DNA of 64,000 bases from assembly GCF_000350225.1 (NCBI RefSeq), contig NW_005179072.1, forward strand, positions 126,999 to 190,998, given 5' to 3'. The stretch comes from Chondrus crispus. Its lineage: Eukaryota; Rhodophyta; Florideophyceae; Gigartinales; Gigartinaceae. A model generated the notes under the pieces. That model was not told the DNA's origin. It made no database searches and was given only the letters and a program-made list of their open reading frames with translations. The stretch's first letter is position 1; every line of letters begins with the position of its first letter. The position numbers were made by a program, and so were the translations under genes. This document shows, piece after piece, positions 1 through 8,060 of this stretch.

Positions 1-62
1 GTAAATGAGAAGAGGGGGGCGACCTCCCCGACTGATTGCCCTCGATGGTCAGGTATCGGGAC

Positions 63-221
63 CTCGCCGCCGACGGCGAGACGTACCAAGTATAAGAGCA
101 GCCCCGCGCGGTTCCCTCGCCGTCGACGGCGAGGGGCCCCCAAGAAGGACGACGGTCGCACGCCCTGCCTTGCCGCCGACGGCGAGGAGTACAAAAGGTA
201 AGGGCATCGCCCGCACCGCTC
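63..221. repeat. 53-bp tandem repeat with palindromic core
   Basis: Three units start at 63, 116 and 169, giving an exact 53-bp period. Each opens with an 18-bp palindrome, CTCGCCGTCGACGGCGAG in the middle copy and one or two changes in the others. The remainder of the unit is poorly conserved, so the palindrome looks like the retained part. It lies in what I take to be the 3' internal region of a plus-strand LTR element. The period is not a multiple of three, which argues against coding repeats. Confidence 0.75.
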
Positions 222-654
222 ATCGACGCAGATCCACGCGCCGGTTAGCCGCCTGGGGGAACAAAAAAAAACAGAAGGTAGCCGCGCCGGCGCGCCACCG
301 ACATCGGCGACGAGGACCAACGCAGGCCCCTTCCCCATGCCCGTCCGAAGACCGGGGTCGTTCCGCATGGCGCCGCGCCTGGATCGCCAGAGGGCGACGA
401 ACCCCCTACAGCAGCAGTCGCCACGCTCGACGCGAGGGCGAGTAGGCAAGAACCCATACGCCTTGGCGCGTGTTGACACCGCGCGACGCGGCGGGGACCA
501 GAGTACAGGAGGAAGAGGACGAGCGCACCACAGGCAGGGAAGGCGACCTCTCTGGAGTCGAGACGGAGAGGAAAACAAGAGCCACCCTACAAGCACATGT
601 GAACGCGGACGTTCACACTTGTGGGGGGGGGGCGTGTAGCATAACCCCCCCCCT

Positions 655-700
655 GAGGGACTCTCTTTAGATTAGATGAGGGACTCTCTTTAGATTAGAT
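655..700 (+). repeat. 23-bp perfect tandem duplication inside the LTR
   Basis: Positions 655-677 and 678-700 are identical. Each copy begins GAGGGACTCTC and ends TTAGATTAGAT. The duplication lies in the first 70 bp of the LTR, in the presumed U3 region. Confidence 0.9.
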
Positions 701-720
701 CACGATTGATTTAGTTACTG

Positions 721-913
721 TAGAGCCCGACGCTCTATAGTACCACCGAGCGTGTCCACGTGTGCCTCACAGCACACGTGCATACGTGTACCCGGCGCGT
801 ACGAAGCGCGCACACACCGGTACCACGTGTACTGTCAGCACCGATGCTGACACCGTACAGTGCAGGCCGACCTGCACTACAGTAGACCACTACAGTACCT
901 CGGTACTGTAGTG
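721..913. repeat. Chain of five perfect hairpins in the LTR
   Basis: Successive perfect inverted repeats are: TAGAGC arms at 721-726/732-737; CACGTGTGC arms at 757-765/772-780; TGTCAGCA arms at 833-840/845-852 with loop CCGA; GTGCAGG arms at 860-866/871-877 with loop CCGA; and CACTACAGTACC arms at 888-899/902-913. Two stems share the same CCGA loop (TCGG on the other strand). Five perfect stems in 193 bp suggest selection or repeated palindrome growth, perhaps U3 regulatory sites or RNA structure. Confidence 0.8.
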
Positions 914-929
914 TTATTATAGAGGTTTG

Positions 930-940
930 TATATTAAATA
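930..940 (+). promoter_or_regulatory. AT-rich TATA-like box of the LTR
   Basis: TATATTAAATA lies about 296 bp into the LTR and directly follows the hairpin chain. It is the only AT-rich stretch in a GC-rich LTR, so it is the best candidate for the element promoter. The minus-strand LTR at 5515-6189 has an AT-rich stretch at a similar distance (about 289 bp) from its start. Confidence 0.35.
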
Positions 941-1424
941 TGAGCGGACCGACGGCGGAGGGGAGAGGACAAGCACGAGCTTGTCCAGAACCCACGCCTC
1001 TGGTCAAGCTCGCCCCGCTTATTCTAGAACGGGTTCCCACTAGCCCGTATCTAGTTAGGAGCCGAGCGGGCAGGGGACGTGCGAGCACGCGAGCGAACCT
1101 AGATCCGCCTCCGCCCGTCAGCGCTGGTACGTCACCCAGCGCTGCGCCGGGGCGTCGAGGCGTAGATCGGCCCGCGCGTGCGACCGTCCCCGACCGTACC
1201 CGCTCTACCACCGCTACACGGGCTCGCCCGGTTCCGTTAGCTGGGGTTGCTTCCCTTCTCCGACCAGGGTCTAGCAGGACTGTGCATACACCTCTTCGAC
1301 GTTGGGGTGTTTATGCTACAGCTGGCTGCCGGGGCTGCATAGCACGTGCGCGGCTTGTTTTCCCCAGAGGCTTTTGCGCGAGCGAGCGTCCGAGCGGTGC
1401 GACCGAGAGCGGCCGAAACTTGCG

Positions 1425-3446
1425 CTACGCATGCACGCTTGATCCTTGTTGGCGCGAGCGCCAATACCGGTCGATAAACTGCTGCGGAAGCCCATCGGCG
1501 GGCTCGTAGGTGTCGTCCGAAGCGGTATATCCATACCACCGGACCTTGTAGTGGATCCCGCCGCGCGTAGTACGGTGTCCGACAATGCGGTCAACGACGT
1601 ACTCCGCTCTTGGCGTGGCGGCTTGTGCGTCCGATTCGGTCGATGTGGCCGGGGTGACGGTATCCCCCGGCCCGCGCGGCATCTTCGTAACGCGGTCGAT
1701 GCTCACGCGATTTTCCACGCCGTCCTGCTCGATGAGGACCGTGGTGTCCGTAGCGGAGTGCACGCGGAACGGACCCTCTGTCTTCGGTAGTAGTTTGACA
1801 GAGAGCTCGTCCGTTCCGGCCGTACCTTGCGCACGCGTGCGTCGCTCGACGCTTGTCAACGGGCGGGGCGGGCGATCAACGTAGACAAAATCGCCCGCCA
1901 CAACGACCGGACGGAAGCGGACCTTCTTGTCAAAATCGTCCTTGTACCGCTTTTGCGATGCGGTTAATTTCGTCCGACCACGGTCGAGCGCGTCGCGAAG
2001 CTTGCGCAGCGTAGCGCGCTTGTACTTCACCGGGGTCCGTGGGTCCTCTCGATGGGTCCCCGCGTCCTGCAGTACAGTACCGGGAGAATTAAACCGGACG
2101 TTGCTGTCTTCTGCACAAATATGGACGTCTTCTTCCCACGAGCGGGTCTTCTCCGCGTCCGTATCGGTCCGCTCATCCGCGTTAGCGGGATTGCCACTGT
2201 GGGCGTCGTCCGTTTCCGGTTCTTCGCGTCGCGCGCCTCCTCCCGTAGCGGATTCTTTGCGACGCGCGTATCCTTCCGTAGCGGTGGAGGATTTTCTTCT
2301 GCCATCGTCCGTAACTGGTTGTTCACGTCGCGGTTGTTCCTCCGTAGCGGTCGAGGAATTATTTTTGTTCCCTCCCCCTTCCTTAGCGTCGGCCTCTCCG
2401 GGGGCCGCTACGCCAAGTGTCAGGATGTGTGTGGGGGATGGCAACGCGAGACCGACAACGGTATGCTTGGGGACGTGGACCGCGCGGTTTCCGAAGTTGC
2501 TAACGAGCACCATAAACGGCTCGCCCCGGAAGAGGTCCATGACCCCCTGGGCCATCAGGCATAAATTCTTATGCGCCGTTTTGGGGTGGTTTTGCAGGAA
2601 GCAAAGCCCCCCAACCGGTGTTGCGACGCGTACCATCGCTTGGGTCATCGGGGGTATCGTGACCCCCTTGACCACGCGAATTTTCCGTGACGGTACGTTC
2701 GTCGGGAACTGCGCGCGCTTCCGGTCGGCCGAATTTTCCTCCTGCGGGAGCTGCTGTGACGGTCCCCTCGAGGCCATCTTGCGGTCGTGCCTCGAGGGTG
2801 TGACTCCCGTCAGCGCTACGGACGGCGCATGATGGGACAGCACCTTCCTCTGCGGTGGCAGGATCGCCTTCACGTGGCGATCCAGGAACGTGGTTCCGAT
2901 GATACAGTCCACCGCAAGGTTGGTGACGACCAAGAACGGTACGCGCGCGACGAACTCACCAATCCGGAGGTACAGTTTGAGCTCGCCGAGGGCCTTCATC
3001 GACCTACTCGAAGCGTCGATGAGCGGCGGGCTCCGCGCGGACTGGATGGCAGCGCGCCACGGTTCTGCCACACAGCGTAGGTGGATTAGATTCGGGCCGG
3101 CGCCCGAATCTAGAACCGGCGTGATGGCGCGCATCATCGCGCGTCGTTGTCCGACCGTTGCGGTGACCTTATAATTCCGCTTCTTGAAGAAGCAAATTGC
3201 CGCTTCGTCCGTTCGGCTCTGCGATTGCGCGCGTACCGAAGCGGTCGACGGGGTGCCTTGTTTATTGAGGCTTGGCACGGGGAGGATCGTCGACGCCTCT
3301 ACGCGTCCTCCCCGGCTTCCCCCGTCAACCCAAGGTCCTCGGGCCCCTCGTCCGTCAGCGGTAGCGCGGGTTCTTCCGATTGGACGGTCTCGCGCGGCTC
3401 GACCACGTTGATGCCCGTGGGAGCCCGCGCACGCGAATTTCGCCAC
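1425..3446 (-). CDS. Retropepsin plus integrase tail and chromodomain (deleted Pol)
   Basis: This 673-codon frame carries a retropepsin-like active-site motif (LDSGAGPNLI, near residue 110) followed by ...DCIIGTTFLDRH. Next comes a PR-RT connector-like region (about 270-340) and a charged, repetitive linker rich in TATE, RRE and TDD (about 360-440). It then resumes with a gypsy integrase C-terminal region (about 470-590, with ...GDFVYVDRPP...) and ends in a chromodomain (about 605-665, YKVRWYGY and TYEPADGL). The polymerase, RNase H and integrase core, usually about 800 residues, are missing without loss of frame. The chromodomain would target histone marks. The frame overlaps the 3' end of gag by 148 nt in the -1 frame relative to gag; I saw no canonical slippery heptamer in phase. 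Confidence 0.7.
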   Translation of the reverse strand: MAKFACAGSHGHQRGRAARDRPIGRTRATADGRGARGPWVDGGSRGGRVEASTILPVPSLNKQGTPSTASVRAQSQSRTDEAAICFFKKRNYKVTATVGQRRAMMRAITPVLDSGAGPNLIHLRCVAEPWRAAIQSARSPPLIDASSRSMKALGELKLYLRIGEFVARVPFLVVTNLAVDCIIGTTFLDRHVKAILPPQRKVLSHHAPSVALTGVTPSRHDRKMASRGPSQQLPQEENSADRKRAQFPTNVPSRKIRVVKGVTIPPMTQAMVRVATPVGGLCFLQNHPKTAHKNLCLMAQGVMDLFRGEPFMVLVSNFGNRAVHVPKHTVVGLALPSPTHILTLGVAAPGEADAKEGGGNKNNSSTATEEQPRREQPVTDDGRRKSSTATEGYARRKESATGGGARREEPETDDAHSGNPANADERTDTDAEKTRSWEEDVHICAEDSNVRFNSPGTVLQDAGTHREDPRTPVKYKRATLRKLRDALDRGRTKLTASQKRYKDDFDKKVRFRPVVVAGDFVYVDRPPRPLTSVERRTRAQGTAGTDELSVKLLPKTEGPFRVHSATDTTVLIEQDGVENRVSIDRVTKMPRGPGDTVTPATSTESDAQAATPRAEYVVDRIVGHRTTRGGIHYKVRWYGYTASDDTYEPADGLPQQFIDRYWRSRQQGSSVHA

Positions 3447-5467
3447 GCGATCGGCGGTTGACGCTCGAACGGCGAACCCGGGCGGAGACCTTGACGGATC
3501 CGAAGCTTTTGATAATTGGCCTCGCGGGCCTGCAAAAGCTTCGAACGCAGCGCGCTATCCGCCACCACAGGACATTGCTCCTGTCGGTGGGTCAGGTCCA
3601 GACAGAACCGACACAGCGGGGGTCCAGGTAATCCTTGGTTGAAGAACCGGACCCGCTGGTTCTGTACTGGCCTTCCGTACGGATGTGCGCGCGCGTCACC
3701 GTGTTGGGCGGGCGCCATCGGTGCGCCCGCCAGGGACGAGGCGGGTGACGGATGGTAGCTAGTCGGCGGCGAGCTAAGCGAGCTCGGCGTCGCCGACTGG
3801 TCCGTCACCGCCAGTATCTCCTCCGTTTCGGTTCCGCGTTCTGTCGGGAGTTCAGACAGGGACTCGACCGACAGCACAGGCCTTGTCCGCGCGTTGCGCG
3901 TGAATCTTCTCACCGAATCGGACGGTGCTTGAGGCGACGCGAGCGAGGTCGCCTGTCTTCGAGCCGAGCGGTGCGTCTCGCCTATCGCTTGCGCGTAGCA
4001 TGCCACCGCTTGGTAGTCCACGCCCGGATGCGTCGCGAGAAATCCTAGCACCGCGATTGGATCTTGACCACCGAACGTGTGGGTTTTCAGCTGGACGTCC
4101 AACTTCTTCCGATAACGGGTAACTCGCCGCGCGGTACTCGCGTCGTAGCGCGCGCTGCGATTTTCTAGCCTATACGTGCGGTAGGCGACGGCCTTGGTGA
4201 ACAGGTCGTTCAGCGGCCTGATCACCGCCAACCGTTTTGGATCCCGCCTCGGAGCAGACCGGCGGTCTCTGCCCCTGCGATGGCGATCTCCTTCTCCGCC
4301 GGGGCTACTGTAGCCGTTCAGGTCGGAGTCTTCTCGCCGGAACCGACGTCGGTCGCGCGCATTGCGGCCTCTTCTGTCGCTTCTGCGCAATTCATCCGAC
4401 TCGGTGTCCTCGTCATCGGAGGGGTATCCACCTCCTCCGGCATCGCGGTATCGCGTATAGCGTCCTTCGCGGTTATCATCGGAGGGGTAGCCGACCCCTC
4501 CGGCATCGCGGTATCGCGCGTAGCGTCCGTCGCGGTTCTTGCGCGTCGCGCTGTGGCGACGTCTTGTGTCTTCTTCCTCGGAGGGGTGTTCTGTACCCTC
4601 CGAGGTGTAGCCTTGAGCGTCGGGTGCGCTTCTTCTGCTCGACCGATACGGCTGTCGCTTTTCTGTCGCGAAGCGCCCCAGGCGGTTTTCTGTCCCGCGG
4701 GGGCCAGCCGTATCGGCGAGTACGGGAGGGCCATTTTCTGTGGGCCCTCCTGTAGCACCATAAATTTGTGGGAGGTAAATGGTCTTACCCTCCGGGTGAG
4801 GGGCCATTGTACCGATCCCGGGTGCGGCGCCGATCGGTTCAGCGTGCGTTAGCGTAAGATCCGGAGCGGTTGAGTCGCGCTGCTCGCGTGCGTCGACTCC
4901 TGCTCCGGCGAAGGTCGTGGCCAGACGATTGGCCACGGCGGAGCTGATCGCTCCCTTTAGAGCCGTGCCGGACGGGGATTCTTCATCCACAGTGGTGAGC
5001 GCGGTCACCACCTCGCATTGGACTTGAGCGGGTAGAAGTTCGTCCAAAAGCGGTGGTATCGCGCTGCGTACGTGCGCGTCCACGAGCGCGGGCACCGTTC
5101 GGTCGAGGCATACGCGCGCTACCTGGGGGAGTTCCGTAGAGAGGAACTCTTCGACCCAGGCCTGGATGCGCGGCTGAATCGCGTCGACCATCCATTGGAC
5201 GAGATTCTCAGTGCCTGCCGACACGGCCGGCGTAACATCCGATGCGGACGCTCGCGTGCGGCCCGGTCGCGGTGGCGGTCGCAGCAGGGCTTCCGGGTTC
5301 TCCACCCGGGGGCGCGGTGCGCCACTGCCACTGCGGGTGCTCAGACGCCCGGAGGCGGAGTCTCCCCCTTGATCCAGTCGGTTCATCGTCGAATACGCTT
5401 CGCGATCGACGCGGTGACTTCTCAACCTTTTCCGTCCGTACGGTTCTGCGCGCGATCGAGCGACCAC
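3299..5467 (-). CDS. Gag polyprotein of the gypsy element
   Basis: This 722-codon open frame has a basic, Arg/Ser-rich N-terminal third and an acidic/basic repeat region (about residues 310-400). That region includes two copies of a 21-residue unit ending GYPSDD. A CCHC zinc knuckle follows near residue 625 (C-x2-C-x4-H-x4-C, CRFCLDLTHRQEQC). The single knuckle and the position just before protease are typical of Ty3/gypsy Gag, which forms the particle and binds RNA. The frame is intact. The first ATG (5467) is 46 nt downstream of the inferred primer site. Confidence 0.75.
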   Translation of the reverse strand: MVARSRAEPYGRKRLRSHRVDREAYSTMNRLDQGGDSASGRLSTRSGSGAPRPRVENPEALLRPPPRPGRTRASASDVTPAVSAGTENLVQWMVDAIQPRIQAWVEEFLSTELPQVARVCLDRTVPALVDAHVRSAIPPLLDELLPAQVQCEVVTALTTVDEESPSGTALKGAISSAVANRLATTFAGAGVDAREQRDSTAPDLTLTHAEPIGAAPGIGTMAPHPEGKTIYLPQIYGATGGPTENGPPVLADTAGPRGTENRLGRFATEKRQPYRSSRRSAPDAQGYTSEGTEHPSEEEDTRRRHSATRKNRDGRYARYRDAGGVGYPSDDNREGRYTRYRDAGGGGYPSDDEDTESDELRRSDRRGRNARDRRRFRREDSDLNGYSSPGGEGDRHRRGRDRRSAPRRDPKRLAVIRPLNDLFTKAVAYRTYRLENRSARYDASTARRVTRYRKKLDVQLKTHTFGGQDPIAVLGFLATHPGVDYQAVACYAQAIGETHRSARRQATSLASPQAPSDSVRRFTRNARTRPVLSVESLSELPTERGTETEEILAVTDQSATPSSLSSPPTSYHPSPASSLAGAPMAPAQHGDARAHPYGRPVQNQRVRFFNQGLPGPPLCRFCLDLTHRQEQCPVVADSALRSKLLQAREANYQKLRIRQGLRPGSPFERQPPIAWRNSRARAPTGINVVEPRETVQSEEPALPLTDEGPEDLGLTGEAGEDA
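4414..4539 (-). repeat. 63-bp in-frame tandem duplication in gag
   Basis: Units 4414-4476 and 4477-4539 differ at only a few bases and encode two 21-residue repeats with the core RYRDAGG and GYPSDD. The period keeps frame, so the duplication occurred in, or was tolerated by, a translated gag. Confidence 0.85.
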
Positions 5468-5495
5468 GCGTGAGGCTCAACCTCGAGAGTTTTTC

Positions 5496-5512
5496 CCTCC
5501 ACAAGAGTACCA
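5496..5512 (-). other. Primer-binding site of the gypsy element
   Basis: On the minus strand the LTR ends ...CCCACA, followed by TT and then TGGTACTCTTGTGGAGG. A TGG start one to two bases past the LTR end is the usual arrangement for a site complementary to a tRNA 3' CCA end. Which tRNA is used cannot be decided without the genome's tRNA set. Confidence 0.55.
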
Positions 5513-5514
5513 AA

Positions 5515-6189
5515 TGTGGGATAACTCCTCTCCGCCCTGGGTTGGGTGAGAGGCGGAGGCTTTAGCGAGGGAGCACGCGGCGCGGACGCGATGCGCTAAT
5601 TGAACCGATCAGACGAGCTCGCGAAAAGGGAGTGGCTCACTGGCCGGTTACGCGCAGTCGCCCCGTGGTGCGTGAACGGGAGCGACCGGTAACGGGTTAG
5701 AAGCCAGCGCGCGCGACAGACAACCGAAAACGGACGTACGTAGGCGCAAAAGGGACGGGGGCGAGCTTGCCCCAGTTTACCGGTAGGGACGGGTGTCAGG
5801 TCTTAACCCCTCAGAGGGACGCCTCGGACACCTGTCCCAGTACAGTAGTACAGTACCTGCCGCCTAGTGCGTGCCGGGTACTGTACACAATTAAAAAGCT
5901 AGCGCCATAATTACTACTACCGCACCGACGCTGCTACTACACGTGTGCATTACTGTACACGCGTGTTGCTTACAGACTACCGCACGGACGACACGTGTGC
6001 TAACGCGGACACGTAACACGCGTAGACTACCGCACGGACGACACGTGTGATACTGTACACGTGCGCCACGCCACGGCCGGTTGGTCAACGCGCGCGCTCC
6101 CTACACGTGGGCACACCCGGCCACGTGTGCACCGTGCACGGCCGCACGGTTAATAACCTCCCCGCGCGCTCGCCGGTCGTTATACTAAA
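5515..6189 (-). repeat. 5' LTR of the gypsy element, about 675 bp
   Basis: On the minus strand it runs from TTTAGTATAAC (6189) to GTTATCCCACA (5515). The start matches the other LTR's TGTAGCATAAC at 9 of 11 positions. The expected TG is mutated, so the outer edge is inferred. The inner edge is fixed by the primer site. The outer part (presumed U3) carries direct repeats containing CACGTGTG. Confidence 0.55.
5974..6049 (-). repeat. 50-bp spaced direct repeat in the LTR U3 region
   Basis: Two identical 26-bp blocks containing CCGCACGGACGACACGTGTG lie at 5974-5999 and 6024-6049. A degenerate third copy begins near 5924. Repeated CACGTG-type motifs in U3 often act as activator sites; that role is inference. 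Confidence 0.7.
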
Positions 6190-6648
6190 ATGTGGGCTGC
6201 ACTAATGGACAAGGGCTACCAGGGCGTGGCCGAGTTTTTGCGAGGAGTGACCCCCCTGAAGAAGCCGAGAAATGGAAGCCTTTCTCTCAGCGATGAGAGA
6301 TACAACCGCGAGCTGTCGAGTGACCGGATTATCGTAGAGAATTTTTTCGGGAGACTTTGTGGGCTTTGGACCCTCTTGCCACGAAAGTGGAGGTGGGGAG
6401 AGGCTATCTATGACGACTACTTCCGTCTCGGTGTTGCATTAACCAATTGTCACATTAAGTGGCAGCCTCTTCGCGCTCCCGACCACGAAAGGTTTACTCG
6501 CATGCGTAATCGCATGCACCAGATTGCAGAAACTGCAATTGATAAAAGGAGAAGGGTCCTGCAGAGGTACAGAGAGAGGCGCAGGCAACGTGTGAATCAT
6601 CGCTTTCGTTTTACGCAATATGATTCGCAGATCCCTGATTTTGAATAA
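6190..6648 (+). pseudogene. PIF/Harbinger-type transposase, C-terminal fragment
   Basis: The 152-codon frame matches the C-terminal half of DDE_Tnp_4 (HARBI1-like) transposases. It has the second catalytic aspartate in MDKGYQG (D7), a LKKP...LS segment, and the catalytic glutamate in VENFFGRL (E50). The N-terminal half with the first aspartate is missing. The fragment begins at the base after the gypsy LTR edge, so the retroelement probably inserted into the transposase gene; the apparent ATG is incidental. The C-terminal tail is Arg-rich. Confidence 0.7.
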
Positions 6649-6859
6649 AACATTTCCAGATACGGGTCAATTCATTTGTTTGTGTGAATGTCTGAGGCTG
6701 TACAGTAGTGAAGCAAATGATATGATTATTCGGTTTTCTCCCAGTATCCCATAGGTTGTTCGGCGTCCCTGTAGCAGGAGGGACCATTTCGGGGTGACCA
6801 GCCTTCCTCGAGATGAGCGCCAAATCTCGCATTCACCGGCTATGTCAGTCGTTGATCTA

Positions 6860-6910
6860 GTTGTGTCCTGTTTGAAGCGAGCGGATCGCTCGCTTCAAAC
6901 AGGAAACAAC
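6860..6910. repeat. 51-bp near-perfect palindrome
   Basis: Arms 6860-6883 and 6887-6910 (24 bp each, one mismatch) flank a 3-base centre GAT. The inner 17 bp, CCTGTTTGAAGCGAGCG, are perfect. It lies about 210 bp past the Harbinger fragment's stop. It could be a foldback element or a relic of a transposon end; no gene overlaps it. Confidence 0.9.
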
Positions 6911-7344
6911 TGTATCAGAGACGCAAGGCTTTGAAGGGGAATTCTAATGTCCCTCTCAACAGGCGACAGCTGCGAACGTCCCTGCCTCCCCCTGTCCGCT
7001 CTCTCCTCCCTTGCACCCGCTCTAACCTTCTACCCCTGCGACGCCCCGCCCAGATCTTCTCTGTTACAGTTAAACAGCAGATCCCGTGCCCGCTGTAAGT
7101 GATGGGACGCTACGTGCTGTACGACATGTGCAGCGGGACCGGCCTGCGCCTCACAGCGTCCAGCTCACGCGCCGCGCTGGCCAAGGGCTTCTTGGATGCG
7201 AGGCGATGCGTCGAAGCCGTGCGCCAGCGCCTGCTCGGGCCGCTGGGGGCATAACGCCGCTGGCGCGCCGCCGCAGCCTTGTGCGCAGCTGGGCGCCTGC
7301 GGTGCGTTGTGTGTCCGAGGTGCGGCGCGTGGCCACGTTGCGCG
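6911..7344. other. GC-rich stretch without assigned gene
   Basis: This segment is much more GC-rich than its flanks. One small plus-strand frame at 7102-7254 (50 residues, starting MGRYVLYDMCSG) reads like protein but resembles nothing I know. The abrupt composition change near 7340 coincides with the loss of transposase similarity on the minus strand, so this may be foreign sequence that replaced the rest of that gene. Confidence 0.3.
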
Positions 7345-7924
7345 AAGGGAGAAGGTCGCCGAGGAATTCATATTCGCGAAGCTTGGCCCTCAATGTAGCA
7401 ATACCCGCTGCGACGCTTGCAATGCCATCAATACCGGCCTCGCCACGGAGGGAGACAGAGCGCAAGCCATGTCTCTTGACAATTTTGTCTGTCCATCCGC
7501 GTGAAGCAGAAAACTGACGGAGCGCACATGCTTGTGACTCAGATAGATCTTTACGTAATAATTTGTCTCTCAAGTATATTGCTTTTGCCGCAATAATATT
7601 ATGCGTGACGGACATTTTGGCGGAACGGACAAGAGATATGAAGGACATAATGCCGGATTCCAGTACTGGGAATGGGGCCTCCCTCACAGTCTTTGCTGTG
7701 AAGGAAACGTTCGCGGTTTCTGCTTTCTTCGTCAGTGATTCAAGATTTGTAGCAATGTTTGTTACAGTGCGCCGCGAGACCGAATATTTCTTCATGATGT
7801 AGTGGGGGGAGTGTCCGATGTTGAGTAGGCGACCGGCCTCAATTTTTTCATTAAGGGTGAGTCGCGTGCGAGAAGTTCGAGAGGAATTGAGATGCGAGGG
7901 TGGTTCTTGAGTGGGAGGTCCCAT
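7345..7924 (-). pseudogene. Tigger/pogo-type transposase, N-terminal fragment
   Basis: The minus-strand frame starts with a psq/CENP-B-like helix-turn-helix (LTLNEKIEAGRLLNIG..., SVSRRTVTNI). A Tc5/CENP-B HTH follows, with the family signature RGWTDKIVKRHGLRS and then LRGEAG. The frame continues to ...LREYEFLGDLL and then loses similarity just where the DDE domain (normally N-DETG) should begin. The coding frame runs open into unrelated GC-rich DNA to 7151. It has DNA-binding domains but no catalytic domain. Confidence 0.7.
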
Positions 7925-8060
7925 AACGGTTCAAAACTTGTTTTCAATGTGTCTCTCAGCAAGCGATACAATGGGGTTTCGCTTATAGACAAAACGGATG
8001 AGGTTTCGTCACTCCGCTTTCCGCCGTCGCACCTTCGACTCTGCAGTCCTGCTACTACTG

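Larger units (their letters stand above)
1..1320 (+). mobile_element. 3' end of a plus-strand LTR retroelement (partial)
   Basis: Positions 1-634 are GC-rich and hold no recognisable retroelement domain. They end in a G-rich tract at 620-634 that resembles a polypurine tract and abuts the LTR at 635. The LTR is read as plus-strand because the G-rich tract lies on its left, and because the order of AT-rich box and CAAGCTCGCCCC motif (from about 995) matches the minus-strand reading of the other LTR at 5515-6189. The body of the element lies outside the window to the left. The orientation is inference. Confidence 0.5.
635..1320 (+). repeat. LTR, 686 bp, with inverted termini
   Basis: The stretch begins TGTAGCATAAC and ends GTTTATGCTACA, so the termini are inverted repeats bounded by TG...CA as in LTR retroelements. 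No direct repeat flanks both sides within the window (left ...GGGCG, right GCTGG...). That fits a 3' LTR whose partner lies off the left edge rather than a solo LTR. It contains a 23-bp tandem duplication, a chain of hairpins and an AT-rich box. Confidence 0.6.
1321..6189 (-). mobile_element. Ty3/gypsy-type element, internally deleted, minus strand
   Basis: Reading on the minus strand, the order is LTR (6189-5515), primer site, Gag, then a frame that joins a retropepsin domain to an integrase tail and chromodomain. Reverse transcriptase, RNase H and the integrase catalytic core are absent. The 3' LTR is not found: the element stops within about 100 bp of the pol stop, where the plus-strand LTR ends at 1320. 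The simplest reading is that the plus-strand element interrupts or replaced its 3' end. The element cannot be autonomous, yet both frames are open. Confidence 0.75.

Noticed and set aside
5-445. 146-residue plus-strand frame at the left edge
   Set aside because: Arg/Pro-rich translation of GC-rich DNA across a 53-bp repeat; no domain resemblance.
1927-2832. 301-residue plus-strand frame
   Set aside because: Antisense shadow of the minus-strand protease-chromodomain frame, which carries the recognisable domains.
3340-3346. GGGCCCG as a -1 slippery heptamer on the minus strand
   Set aside because: Its phase does not match the gag zero frame.
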